A stretch of 64,000 nucleotides of DNA from assembly GCF_021742065.1 (NCBI RefSeq), contig NZ_JAKKIE010000010.1, positions 1-64,000 on the forward strand. Reading direction: 5' to 3'. The notes beneath the pieces are model-generated. The model saw only the letters and a list, made by a program, of their open reading frames with translations. It was not told where the DNA came from and made no database searches. Source of the DNA: Rhizorhapis sp. SPR117 (GTDB lineage Bacteria > Pseudomonadota > Alphaproteobacteria > Sphingomonadales > Sphingomonadaceae). The translations under genes were made by a program, and so were the position numbers. This document shows, piece by piece, positions 1 through 7,239 of the stretch (positions within the stretch are counted from its first letter, which is position 1; every line of letters begins with the position of its first letter).

Positions 1-2
1 AT

Positions 3-80
3 CGCTTCAATCCGGCGAACCGCCAGATTTATCGCACGAGCTTGAATCCAATGAATATTAATTTTGAGTCGGACTCTTAA
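3..80 (+). CDS. possible 3' end of an upstream gene (partial)
   Basis: One frame is open from the window edge to TAA at 78-80 and ends in ...NINFESDS. It lies just upstream of the fimbrial subunit genes and could be the tail of a preceding gene. Only 25 codons are visible and the other two forward frames also stay open for 15-20 codons, so the reading frame itself is uncertain. No function can be given. Confidence 0.2.
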   Translation, partial: RFNPANRQIYRTSLNPMNINFESDS

Positions 81-156
81 CGAAAGGAAGTGAGTCGGGG
101 TCTCGCTCTCCTGGGTAGTGGGGGGATGTTCAAGCTTGAAAGAGCGTTGACATCCA

Positions 157-705
157 TTGTGTTCTTTGGGGGGGGTAGCCTTGCGTTTCCAGCTTTTTGC
201 GCTCGCTGCAGCGGCATTTGCCGTGCCTGTTCATGCGAGCGAAATCGAAAATCTTCGCTCTCTCGACATCGCGGTCAGCGGTTCCATTGGCCAGCACTGC
301 GCCATGGGCGGCATTCCCGATATGGATTTCGGCAATCTGGAACGGCGCGGGCTTGGTATCGAAACGCATGTGGCGTTCGACTGCAACATTCCCTTCAACA
401 TGACGATCACGGGCGCAAAGGGTGCGCTGACCCACACCAAAATGCCGCATGGTCAGGGGCCATATGGCGGTGCGCTGCCTTATTCACTGGCGGTTAAAAT
501 GCCTGTGCGGCATCCGGCGACGCAGGTCGTCAGCCGCTCTTTCAACAGTCGGCAGTTACAGGGCGGCGGGGTGATCTCCAGCAATGGCGGGATTGCCACG
601 GACGGCATGGTCCTTTCGGTCGAACTTGGCATGCCTTCCGGCGAGGCGGGCCTTCTCGCCGGCGAATATTCAGAAACGATCACCATCAGCGTCAGCCCGA
701 TTTGA
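157..705 (+). CDS. spore coat U domain (SCPU) fimbrial subunit, start region disturbed by a G8 tract
   Basis: Exported pilus subunit of the archaic/CSU-like chaperone-usher type. A hydrophobic signal peptide (FQLFALAAAAFAVPVHA) is followed by a beta-rich SCPU-like domain with two cysteines (HCAMGG, FDCNIP) and a terminal strand SETITISVSPI suited to donor-strand exchange. The frame opens after TGA 148-150, so only TTG 157 or TTG 181 are possible starts; TTG 181 has the poly-G run as a possible Shine-Dalgarno. An ATG at 126, itself preceded by a G6 run, lies in another frame and would join this gene if the G8 tract at 168-175 lost one G. The subunit may therefore be phase-variable or carry a sequencing error. 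It is the first gene of the pilus operon. Confidence 0.75.
   Translation: MCSLGGVALRFQLFALAAAAFAVPVHASEIENLRSLDIAVSGSIGQHCAMGGIPDMDFGNLERRGLGIETHVAFDCNIPFNMTITGAKGALTHTKMPHGQGPYGGALPYSLAVKMPVRHPATQVVSRSFNSRQLQGGGVISSNGGIATDGMVLSVELGMPSGEAGLLAGEYSETITISVSPI
168..175 (+). repeat. homopolymeric G8 tract at the start of a fimbrial gene
   Basis: Eight consecutive G residues lie between ATG 126 and the signal-peptide codons of the first fimbrial subunit. With seven G the ATG-126 frame runs straight into the subunit frame; with eight it runs off into a shifted frame ending at 497. Tracts like this are classic slipped-strand sites, but it could also serve as a purine-rich ribosome binding site for TTG 181. 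Confidence 0.6.
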
Positions 706-710
706 AGTTC

Positions 711-733
711 CGCTTGCGGTTGTTCCGCAAGCG
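711..733 (+). terminator. hairpin after the first fimbrial subunit
   Basis: Perfect 9-bp stem CGCTTGCGG / CCGCAAGCG with a 5-nt loop, 6 nt after the stop codon. There is no T-run, so it is more likely an mRNA-processing or partial termination structure than a full terminator. Confidence 0.45.
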
Positions 734-839
734 TCGGCCAGAAGAGTAGGCACCGTTGCTCTTTCGGCCTTCATATCCCCGGTGCAGAAATCACGCCCCA
801 AACATTTTCATGGGGCGGTGTAACAGAAGGAAGAAACCT

Positions 840-1613
840 ATGAAGAATATCCTTCGCGGCGCCGTAGCCGCCATCGCTCTGGCCGGCTTCGCCACGTCAG
901 CCGCAGCGCAGACCAATCAGCGTCATTATGCGGGTCTGCCGATTGTTGGAACGGCGACCAATCCATCGGACTATCACCCGTTGGGCTTCCTCCCTTCGGC
1001 ACAGGATCTTGCTGATTTTGTCGTTACACACGGTATTGGCACGCGCTACACCGCCGAAACCAATAGTCATGGCGATTCCGTTGCTGCCGTCGACCGCATC
1101 GATGTGGAATTCAGCCTCAGCGGCACCGTCAACCGGGACTGTTCCTTCTATGCCGGCAACAATGCCAGCGCCCGCAATATTGATTTCGGCGTGATCGGTA
1201 TTCGTACCGGCGACAACGAAAACGTCAATTCGGCGTTCGAAATGGTTGGCCCTGCCACTGCCAACATCGAAACGCTGACCGCTGGCTGCAACACCAACAA
1301 TGTCGTCGAAATCAACAAGGATGACATCCGCGGTCTCGTGAATCTGGCCCCCGGTGGTTACGACACCAACGAGTTCCAGGCGAATATCCCGTACAGCGTT
1401 GAAGCGCGTTGGACAGGCGTGCCTCTCAACAGCCAGGCCAATGGCACTTTGCAGACGCTGAACGTCGCAACAAATGCGAATGCCGGTCAGAAGCAGCAGG
1501 GTGCATGGCGCTCCGATCTGGAAATCAACATCGTCGCTCCGGCGGTAACGTCGCGCGGCCTGGTCGCTGGCAGCTATACCGGCAAGACCACGGTCACGCT
1601 GCGCGCGATCTAA
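840..1613 (+). CDS. fimbrial structural subunit (SCPU-like, probably the major pilin)
   Basis: Secreted protein of 257 aa with a clear signal peptide (MKNILRGAVAAIALAGFATSAAAQ). The mature part is rich in Asn, Thr and Gly and has two cysteines (RDCSFYAG and AGCNTNN) that probably form the pilin disulfide. It ends in a beta strand (YTGKTTVTLRAI) like other chaperone-assembled subunits. ATG 840 is chosen because AGAAGGAAG lies just upstream and the signal peptide begins there. A strong hairpin follows the gene before the chaperone gene, a usual arrangement for the most abundant pilin. Family membership is inferred from operon position and fold pattern. Confidence 0.7.
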   Translation: MKNILRGAVAAIALAGFATSAAAQTNQRHYAGLPIVGTATNPSDYHPLGFLPSAQDLADFVVTHGIGTRYTAETNSHGDSVAAVDRIDVEFSLSGTVNRDCSFYAGNNASARNIDFGVIGIRTGDNENVNSAFEMVGPATANIETLTAGCNTNNVVEINKDDIRGLVNLAPGGYDTNEFQANIPYSVEARWTGVPLNSQANGTLQTLNVATNANAGQKQQGAWRSDLEINIVAPAVTSRGLVAGSYTGKTTVTLRAI

Positions 1614-1629
1614 ATTTCACGACCGTTTG

Positions 1630-1661
1630 AGAAAGGGGAAAGAGTAATCTTTCCCCTTTCT
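1630..1661 (+). terminator. strong hairpin between pilin and chaperone genes (attenuator-like)
   Basis: Perfect 13-bp inverted repeat (AGAAAGGGGAAAG / CTTTCCCCTTTCT) with a 6-nt loop, 16 nt after the pilin stop. Only a short T-stretch follows. Such partial terminators or stability hairpins commonly raise pilin output over chaperone and usher. Confidence 0.65.
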
Positions 1662-1709
1662 TAAGTAATATATCGGATGGCAGTCCGCGTAATTCACGGG
1701 CGAGGGATC

Positions 1710-2513
1710 ATGACAATTTTGACGATGTCGAAGCGGTGCGGCCGCGCACTGCTGGCCGCTATTGCTGTATTCATGGCATTGGCGAGTCCCGCCCTCGCCA
1801 TGCGGGTTTCCCCGATGGTACTGGAAATGGAATCGCGCGGAAGCAGCGCTGTGGCGCGTGTGGAAGTTCAGAACATCAACCAGGGCAATCTGGCGTTCGA
1901 AACCCGCGTTTTCCTGATGACCATCAACGATAATGGCGACATTGTCGAAACCCCCGCCGACGACAAGTTTCTGGTCTTTCCGCCTCAGGGCGTCCTGCCG
2001 CCGGGCGGCCGTCAGGTGGTTCGCCTGCAATGGGTCGGTGAACCCGATCTGGCCGCGTCACAGGCCTTTTACGTATCCGTTCAGCAATTGCCGGTGACGT
2101 TCGAACCAACCGAGACGGATTCCGTCGCCGCACAAGTTCAGGTGCTTTACAACATGCGTGCGCTGGTGGTTGTCGCGCCGCCCGGAGCAAAGCCGGATGT
2201 GAAGGCCGATCTCGTCCGGCAGGTCGATTATCAGCCACCCGCCGCAGCCGGTTCGAGCACGCTTCCGCCCATGCAGGATGGCGTCGAGATCACCCTGCGC
2301 AATGAGGGCCGCCGCCATGCCATGATGTCGAATTTTGGCTGGCGTCTTGAGGGCACCGATACGAAGGGCGAGAAGCTCCGGGTCGATATTTCGCCGGAGG
2401 AACTGAATCGCGCCGTTGGCACTGGTTATGTTCCCGCACTGGGCAAGAGGACGTTCCATGTTCCGGTTCCCGGCTTTGGTCCTGAACCCATCCGGTTGTC
2501 GTTCATCCAGTGA
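1710..2513 (+). CDS. periplasmic fimbrial chaperone (PapD-like)
   Basis: Periplasmic chaperone of 267 aa that would hold pilus subunits and deliver them to the usher. It has a signal peptide (ALLAAIAVFMALASPALA), then MRVSPMVLEMESRGSSA, typical of the first strand of the PapD-like domain, then FLVFPPQGVLPPGGRQVVRLQW, matching the conserved chaperone G1-strand region (reported here as a region, with key PPGGxQxVRL residues). Two Ig-like domains fit the length. ATG 1710 is preceded by GAGGGA. The usher GTG overlaps its stop codon by 4 bp, so the two are translationally coupled. Confidence 0.88.
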   Translation: MTILTMSKRCGRALLAAIAVFMALASPALAMRVSPMVLEMESRGSSAVARVEVQNINQGNLAFETRVFLMTINDNGDIVETPADDKFLVFPPQGVLPPGGRQVVRLQWVGEPDLAASQAFYVSVQQLPVTFEPTETDSVAAQVQVLYNMRALVVVAPPGAKPDVKADLVRQVDYQPPAAAGSSTLPPMQDGVEITLRNEGRRHAMMSNFGWRLEGTDTKGEKLRVDISPEELNRAVGTGYVPALGKRTFHVPVPGFGPEPIRLSFIQ

Positions 2514-5137
2514 AGATTCGCTTTGCTTTGAGTTCTGTCGCGCTTCCGGCTCTGTATGCGGGGGCGGCGGCTGCGCAAGTCGCGATACCGCTTCCGCAGG
2601 GAGAGGGAAGGGCGCCGCAAACGCGAATTCCTGAAGCGCCAACCCCGATTCCGCTGCCCGGACCAACACCCACTCCAACGCCGCGCTCATCTCCTGCGCT
2701 GCAGCAGTTGCCGATTGGCATTCACGGACGACCGGACATCAATCCGTATGAACGCGACATCGATATGACGGTGCCGCTCAATTTCCAGAACCGCACCTTG
2801 GGCGAAATCCCGATGCGGTTGACGGCAGACGATCGCTTTCTGCTCGAAACGGCGACTTTCCTCCGGCTGATGCGGCCAATCCTCAACGATCAGGCTCATG
2901 CGGCCTTGGCAGCCCAGTTGCAATCCTTACCGAATTTCAGTGCGGACGACCTCGGCACAAACGGTGTTCAGCTCACCTATGATCCAAGCACGCTGGCCGT
3001 TGTCCTGGTGGACGTGGGGGCAGAGCAACGGGCGGTTCAAAATCTGTTCGCCGCGCCGCGCGATGATGTGAACGACGTTACGTTGAAACCCGCCGGTTTC
3101 TCCGCATATCTTAACCTCAATCTGAATCAGACCTATATCTGGGAACAGAATCAAGCCGATCCGCCCACGATCAATTTTGACGGCGCCTTTCGTTTTGGCC
3201 AACTGGTGTTTGAAGGCGATGCGCAACTGGGGCAGCGATTTGGCGGCGATGGCGACGCTTATAAATTTTCGCGCAATTACGCGCGTCTGGTTTACGATCA
3301 AGCAGACGATTATCGCCGGTGGATGATAGGCGATCTCGACCCCGAAACGCGCGGTCAACAATCCTATGTTCAAATGGGCGGGATCGGGGTGCTGCGACAG
3401 CAGCGCCGCTTCAACGCTTTCCGATCCGCCATTTTACAATCGAACCGTCAGCTTATCGTGCAACGGGAATCTACGGTGCGTTTCCTGCGCAACGGCGCAC
3501 TGTATCGCGAAATTCGGCTTCAACCGGGTCGTTATGATTTCAGCTCCCTGCCGCTGGTTGCGGGAAGCAATGACGTCGATATCGAAATCAGGGACAATAG
3601 CGGCAGCGTTCAAAGTCTCTCCTATCAGCAATATCTCGACCCCATCGACCTGGATCCGGGCGATTATGAATTCGGAGCCTATCTGGGCATGACGAATCGC
3701 TCTTTCGGTTCTGCGCCGGACTATAAAGGGCCTGCCGCTTTCACCGGCTTTTTCCGCAAGGCTTTTGTGGACAGTCCTGCCATAGGCATTGGTCTGCAGG
3801 CCAGCAAAGAGGTTCAGACCCTGTCGGGGCAGACGCAATTCATCCTGCCCAATGGCGGCCGTATTCTCCTCGATGGAGCGGCGAGCAACTCCAAAGATGC
3901 GGGGCAAGGTTTTGCATCTGGTGTCAGCTATGAGCATTTCATCGACCGCGGGGGCCTGTCGGACAATTTTTCGCTTCGCGCGGATTACATCTCTCCAGAC
4001 TATGCGACGCTGGGGAATCCAGAAGCTTTCAATTCAACGTCGTTCAATCTTTCGGGGCAATATACCCGGCAATTCAGTTTTCGCGTGCTCGGCACTGCCA
4101 CCGCTTCTTATCTGAAAGGGCGTGGGAATGTGGGCGACAGCTATCGGCTGGGCGTGACAGGTCACTATAGATTGACGCCCAAATGGACCTTTCGGGCCGG
4201 TGTCGATTACGCCAAATTTCCATCGGCATTCGCCAGCGGCAACGGCATCAGCTTCAATATTGGTCTGGTCTTCCAGCCCGATTACCGGCGTCGTGCGGAG
4301 GCGCGATTTGAAAGCCGCGACAGGCTGGCAGAGCTGTCTTATAACCAGAGCGGCCTCAACCAGTTGGACAGCCTTGGCTTCGGAGGCGTACTCGCGCGTC
4401 AGGACGACAATGCACGGGCTCAGGGTTTTGCGACATATTCTGCCAATCGTTTCGAAGCAGCCATGAGCCACGGAACCTTCGGTCCCAGCCTGTCCGATCT
4501 TGGCTCCGTCAATGCAACGTCTGTTCGTGTGGGCACCACACTGGCCTTCGCTGATGGCATGTTTGGCGTTGGTCGGCGTATCAATGACAGCTTCATGCTG
4601 CTGTCGCCCCACAAGAATCTGGGGGATCGCAGCGTTGTTGCGGGACAGTCCATCGCCGAAAACAACTATATCGGTCGAAGCGGCACATTAGGCGCCGCGG
4701 TAAACAATTTCCTCGGTTCTTACGTCACCCAGTCCGTTCAGTACGATGTCGAAGATCCTCCAACCGGATATGATATCGGTCCGGGCGTCGTCCGTGTACA
4801 TCCTCCGTACAAGAGCGGCTATGCGTTGCGCATCGGTACGGATGCATTTGTCAGTGCGGTGGGCACTTTGGTTCTTGCGGCTGATCGCCCCGTGTCCCTG
4901 ATCGGCGGTCGCGTGACCCTGCTCGATGTAAGAGAAGGTGAGAACCTGCAGCCCATTCCGTTCTTCACGAATTCGGTGGGACGCTTCTCGATCAGTAATT
5001 TGCTGCCGGGACGGCGCTATCTGGTGGAAACCTATTCCACCAACGGTACAGTTGATCGAGGCTTCGAATTTGCTGTGCCGGCTGACACCGACGGACTGGC
5101 GAAGCTCGGCATTGTCCAGTCCGGTACGAAAAACTAG
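2510..5137 (+). CDS. fimbrial outer-membrane usher (CSU/FimD-type)
   Basis: Outer-membrane usher of 875 aa that would form the pore through which subunits are secreted and assembled. The visible order is: signal peptide, a Pro-rich linker (TPIPLPGPTPTPTP), an N-terminal periplasmic domain, a long beta-barrel region of alternating aromatic residues (for example MIGDLDPETRGQ, about residue 275), and C-terminal plug-like or Ig-like segments (PFFTNSVGRFSISNLLPGRR). GTG 2510 overlaps the chaperone stop (GTGA). The length fits the family. The SCPU subunits around it point to the archaic CSU clade rather than the type 1 or P pilus clade. Confidence 0.9.
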   Translation: MKIRFALSSVALPALYAGAAAAQVAIPLPQGEGRAPQTRIPEAPTPIPLPGPTPTPTPRSSPALQQLPIGIHGRPDINPYERDIDMTVPLNFQNRTLGEIPMRLTADDRFLLETATFLRLMRPILNDQAHAALAAQLQSLPNFSADDLGTNGVQLTYDPSTLAVVLVDVGAEQRAVQNLFAAPRDDVNDVTLKPAGFSAYLNLNLNQTYIWEQNQADPPTINFDGAFRFGQLVFEGDAQLGQRFGGDGDAYKFSRNYARLVYDQADDYRRWMIGDLDPETRGQQSYVQMGGIGVLRQQRRFNAFRSAILQSNRQLIVQRESTVRFLRNGALYREIRLQPGRYDFSSLPLVAGSNDVDIEIRDNSGSVQSLSYQQYLDPIDLDPGDYEFGAYLGMTNRSFGSAPDYKGPAAFTGFFRKAFVDSPAIGIGLQASKEVQTLSGQTQFILPNGGRILLDGAASNSKDAGQGFASGVSYEHFIDRGGLSDNFSLRADYISPDYATLGNPEAFNSTSFNLSGQYTRQFSFRVLGTATASYLKGRGNVGDSYRLGVTGHYRLTPKWTFRAGVDYAKFPSAFASGNGISFNIGLVFQPDYRRRAEARFESRDRLAELSYNQSGLNQLDSLGFGGVLARQDDNARAQGFATYSANRFEAAMSHGTFGPSLSDLGSVNATSVRVGTTLAFADGMFGVGRRINDSFMLLSPHKNLGDRSVVAGQSIAENNYIGRSGTLGAAVNNFLGSYVTQSVQYDVEDPPTGYDIGPGVVRVHPPYKSGYALRIGTDAFVSAVGTLVLAADRPVSLIGGRVTLLDVREGENLQPIPFFTNSVGRFSISNLLPGRRYLVETYSTNGTVDRGFEFAVPADTDGLAKLGIVQSGTKN

Positions 5138-5146
5138 GAGGCATCC

Positions 5147-6064
5147 ATGTTGCGTTCATTTTTGTTCCTCGCAGCGGGGTTGCTGACAACATCGGCGCTG
5201 GCGCAGCCCCCGTCGAATCCCGCCGCATCGACCGGCCGTGACTGCCTCATCCGGACGAACGCGACTCCGACATCCTGGATGATCCAGGGCTATGATCCCT
5301 TTGGCGGGTCTCTTCCCGAAGGAACGTTCGGCGTGACTTTCGTGAACGAAGGGTCATCTGAATGCCGTTTCACACCCGTGTTCGAACTGGTTCAGCCGCC
5401 CTTTGGCCTCTCGACCGGCTCTGGCAAGCCAATTGGTTATGCCTTGCTGAGCATGAGTGATTCCCAGGACGTCACACCGCGGGCGGGCCGATCCCAGCAA
5501 AGACCCTCTCAACGCGATCTGAAGCTTGGACCCAATGAATCCAGGACGCTGCTATACAAGCTGGTGGCCGATCCGGATGACGTGGCGGATGCCGGAACAT
5601 TCACGCAGAATGTGTTGATCGAGGCTCAAGATAATCTTTTCCGTTCGCTCGGCGGTACTCAGTTGGTGCTGGGCATCAATGTATTGCCCTCCGCACGTAT
5701 CGGCCTTGCCGGGGCCTTTATGATGGATAACGGACACGCTGTGGTTAATCTGGGCGAGCTGCGACGAGGGATTGCCCCTGTTCCGCTGCAACTTCGCGTC
5801 AACAGCACTGGCCGTTACGCACTAAGCGTCTCTTCCGCTAACTCCGGTCGTCTCCGCCTGGGCCTTAGTGAGTGGTATGTTCCCTATACGATCGCCATTG
5901 GCGGCACGTCCGTCAATTTGACCGGGGAACGCAGTGTGGCAGGACCGCCAAGTTCAGGGTTTCGCCGGGATTCCCTGCCGATCCAATTTCAGATCGGAGA
6001 CGTTGCCGATCGGCGTGCCGGCACCTACAGTGATGTCATCTCGATAACGGTGACTGCTCGTTAA
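5147..6064 (+). CDS. SCPU-type fimbrial protein, probable tip adhesin or minor subunit
   Basis: Exported protein of 305 aa with signal peptide MLRSFLFLAAGLLTTSALAQ. It is larger than the other subunits and looks two-domain: an N-terminal half with two cysteines (RDCLIR, SECRF), then a C-terminal half that resembles SCPU domains, ending TYSDVISITVTAR. In CSU-type operons the gene after the usher is the two-domain tip protein (CsuE-like), and by analogy this could be the adhesin. ATG 5147 is preceded by a perfect AGGAGG. The usher stop is 9 bp upstream, so they are co-transcribed. Confidence 0.75.
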   Translation: MLRSFLFLAAGLLTTSALAQPPSNPAASTGRDCLIRTNATPTSWMIQGYDPFGGSLPEGTFGVTFVNEGSSECRFTPVFELVQPPFGLSTGSGKPIGYALLSMSDSQDVTPRAGRSQQRPSQRDLKLGPNESRTLLYKLVADPDDVADAGTFTQNVLIEAQDNLFRSLGGTQLVLGINVLPSARIGLAGAFMMDNGHAVVNLGELRRGIAPVPLQLRVNSTGRYALSVSSANSGRLRLGLSEWYVPYTIAIGGTSVNLTGERSVAGPPSSGFRRDSLPIQFQIGDVADRRAGTYSDVISITVTAR

Positions 6065-6292
6065 GTATTCCAAGTCGCATCCGCTGAAGAGTGAATGGTT
6101 GGTAATATTTGCAGGAAGAACAAAAATTCACGCGTAAATCCGGTAAACTTTGTTCCTGTAGATCCGTATCTTCAATTTGTGGTGATCACGCTCTAAATTG
6201 ATGGTTTATCGTTTTTAACCTCCATTATAAAGCTAATTTTAGACCGGCAGGAATACAAACTCATCCATAACCTGATTTGAAAGGGGTTACGG

Positions 6293-6706
6293 ATGATTGC
6301 GAAGATATTACTTGCCGCCGGGAGCGTGATGCTCGCAGCAGTTCCCACCAGCGCGCTGGCGGAGTCGGTCGGATACAACCTTCGCTTGACCGTCCCCCTA
6401 TATTGCACAGTCAAACACCAGGCCTTGGGCTATGGGAATAGCCAGAGCGGGGTCGTCTCCCTTGGAACCTTTCGCGAGTATTGCAATGCGCCGCGCGGAT
6501 ATAATCTGATCATCACTTACACTCCTGGTTCACTCAGAGGAGCCAGAATCATTGCGGGAAATGAAGAGGTCATACTCGACGGCTCCGGACGATCAGTTCT
6601 CAGCCGCGAAACTGGTCCGCGCGTGAGAGAGAGAATTATCGCAGCCATTCCCGGCGAGAACGGTTTCGACACAGATCGGTTGGAACTTATCGTCGTCCCA
6701 GTCTGA
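6293..6706 (+). CDS. small exported SCPU-like/fimbrial-associated protein
   Basis: Exported protein of 137 aa (signal peptide MIAKILLAAGSVMLAAVPTSALA). It has two cysteines (LYCTVKHQ, EYCNAPRGYN) and a SCPU-like pattern CNAPRGYNLIITYTPGSLRG. It stands 228 bp after the fimbrial operon behind an AT-rich spacer, so it may have its own promoter. GAAAGGGG precedes ATG 6293. The spacer 6065-6292 shows no other gene. Function is inferred only from the subunit-like pattern and the neighbours. Confidence 0.65.
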   Translation: MIAKILLAAGSVMLAAVPTSALAESVGYNLRLTVPLYCTVKHQALGYGNSQSGVVSLGTFREYCNAPRGYNLIITYTPGSLRGARIIAGNEEVILDGSGRSVLSRETGPRVRERIIAAIPGENGFDTDRLELIVVPV

Positions 6707-6802
6707 CACGACCGTTCATCAGCATGCGCTGTGTCCAGCAGCAACATATGAAGGTGATGTGGCATGTTGAGCGGGCTCTCAACTGCTACCTCTCACCTTG
6801 GA

Positions 6803-7102
6803 TCAAGCCTGTTCCTGTCTTGACGAAAACGCAAGCGTTGCGAGCCACCCTGCCACCGCATAGCCCCCGAACCACATCAGAACGGCGGCCGCATCTCCGC
6901 TTGCTAAAAAGGCGATGGGCGCTGGAATGAGCAGCGTCATATATTCCGCCACCACAACGGAGAGCATGCTTTCGGTCCTGTGATCCGTTTGCGTGCCCAG
7001 CACCCGCCAAACCATCCAGTCACCAGCGATCAGAACGGCGGTATCGAGAGCCATGATGATCAGCTGACCTATCGTCACCTGCCAAGCGGCGTGCGGAATC
7101 AT
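6803..7102 (-). CDS. small putative three-helix membrane protein
   Basis: Unrecognised 99-aa protein with three hydrophobic stretches: VTIGQLIIMALDTAVLIAG, MLSVVVAEYMTLLIPAPIAF and AVLMWFGGYAVAGWLATLAF. The Met at 7102 is preferred because the 27 residues upstream are polar and arginine-rich, unlike a coding N-terminus. No convincing Shine-Dalgarno is visible. It is divergent from tamA. It could be spurious, but the three evenly spaced helices argue for a real gene. Confidence 0.4.
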   Translation of the reverse strand: MIPHAAWQVTIGQLIIMALDTAVLIAGDWMVWRVLGTQTDHRTESMLSVVVAEYMTLLIPAPIAFLASGDAAAVLMWFGGYAVAGWLATLAFSSRQEQA

Positions 7103-7239
7103 CAGCGATAGTTGATGATGCGGTAATGATGTGCTGCCGGAACGTTGCCGGGTTTTGAAGCGTATGTACCTATGGACTGCCAAACCGTGCTCTGTACGAG
7201 ACGTCCGACGTTGTTGTTTTGGTATCGGGAAAAGCTTTT

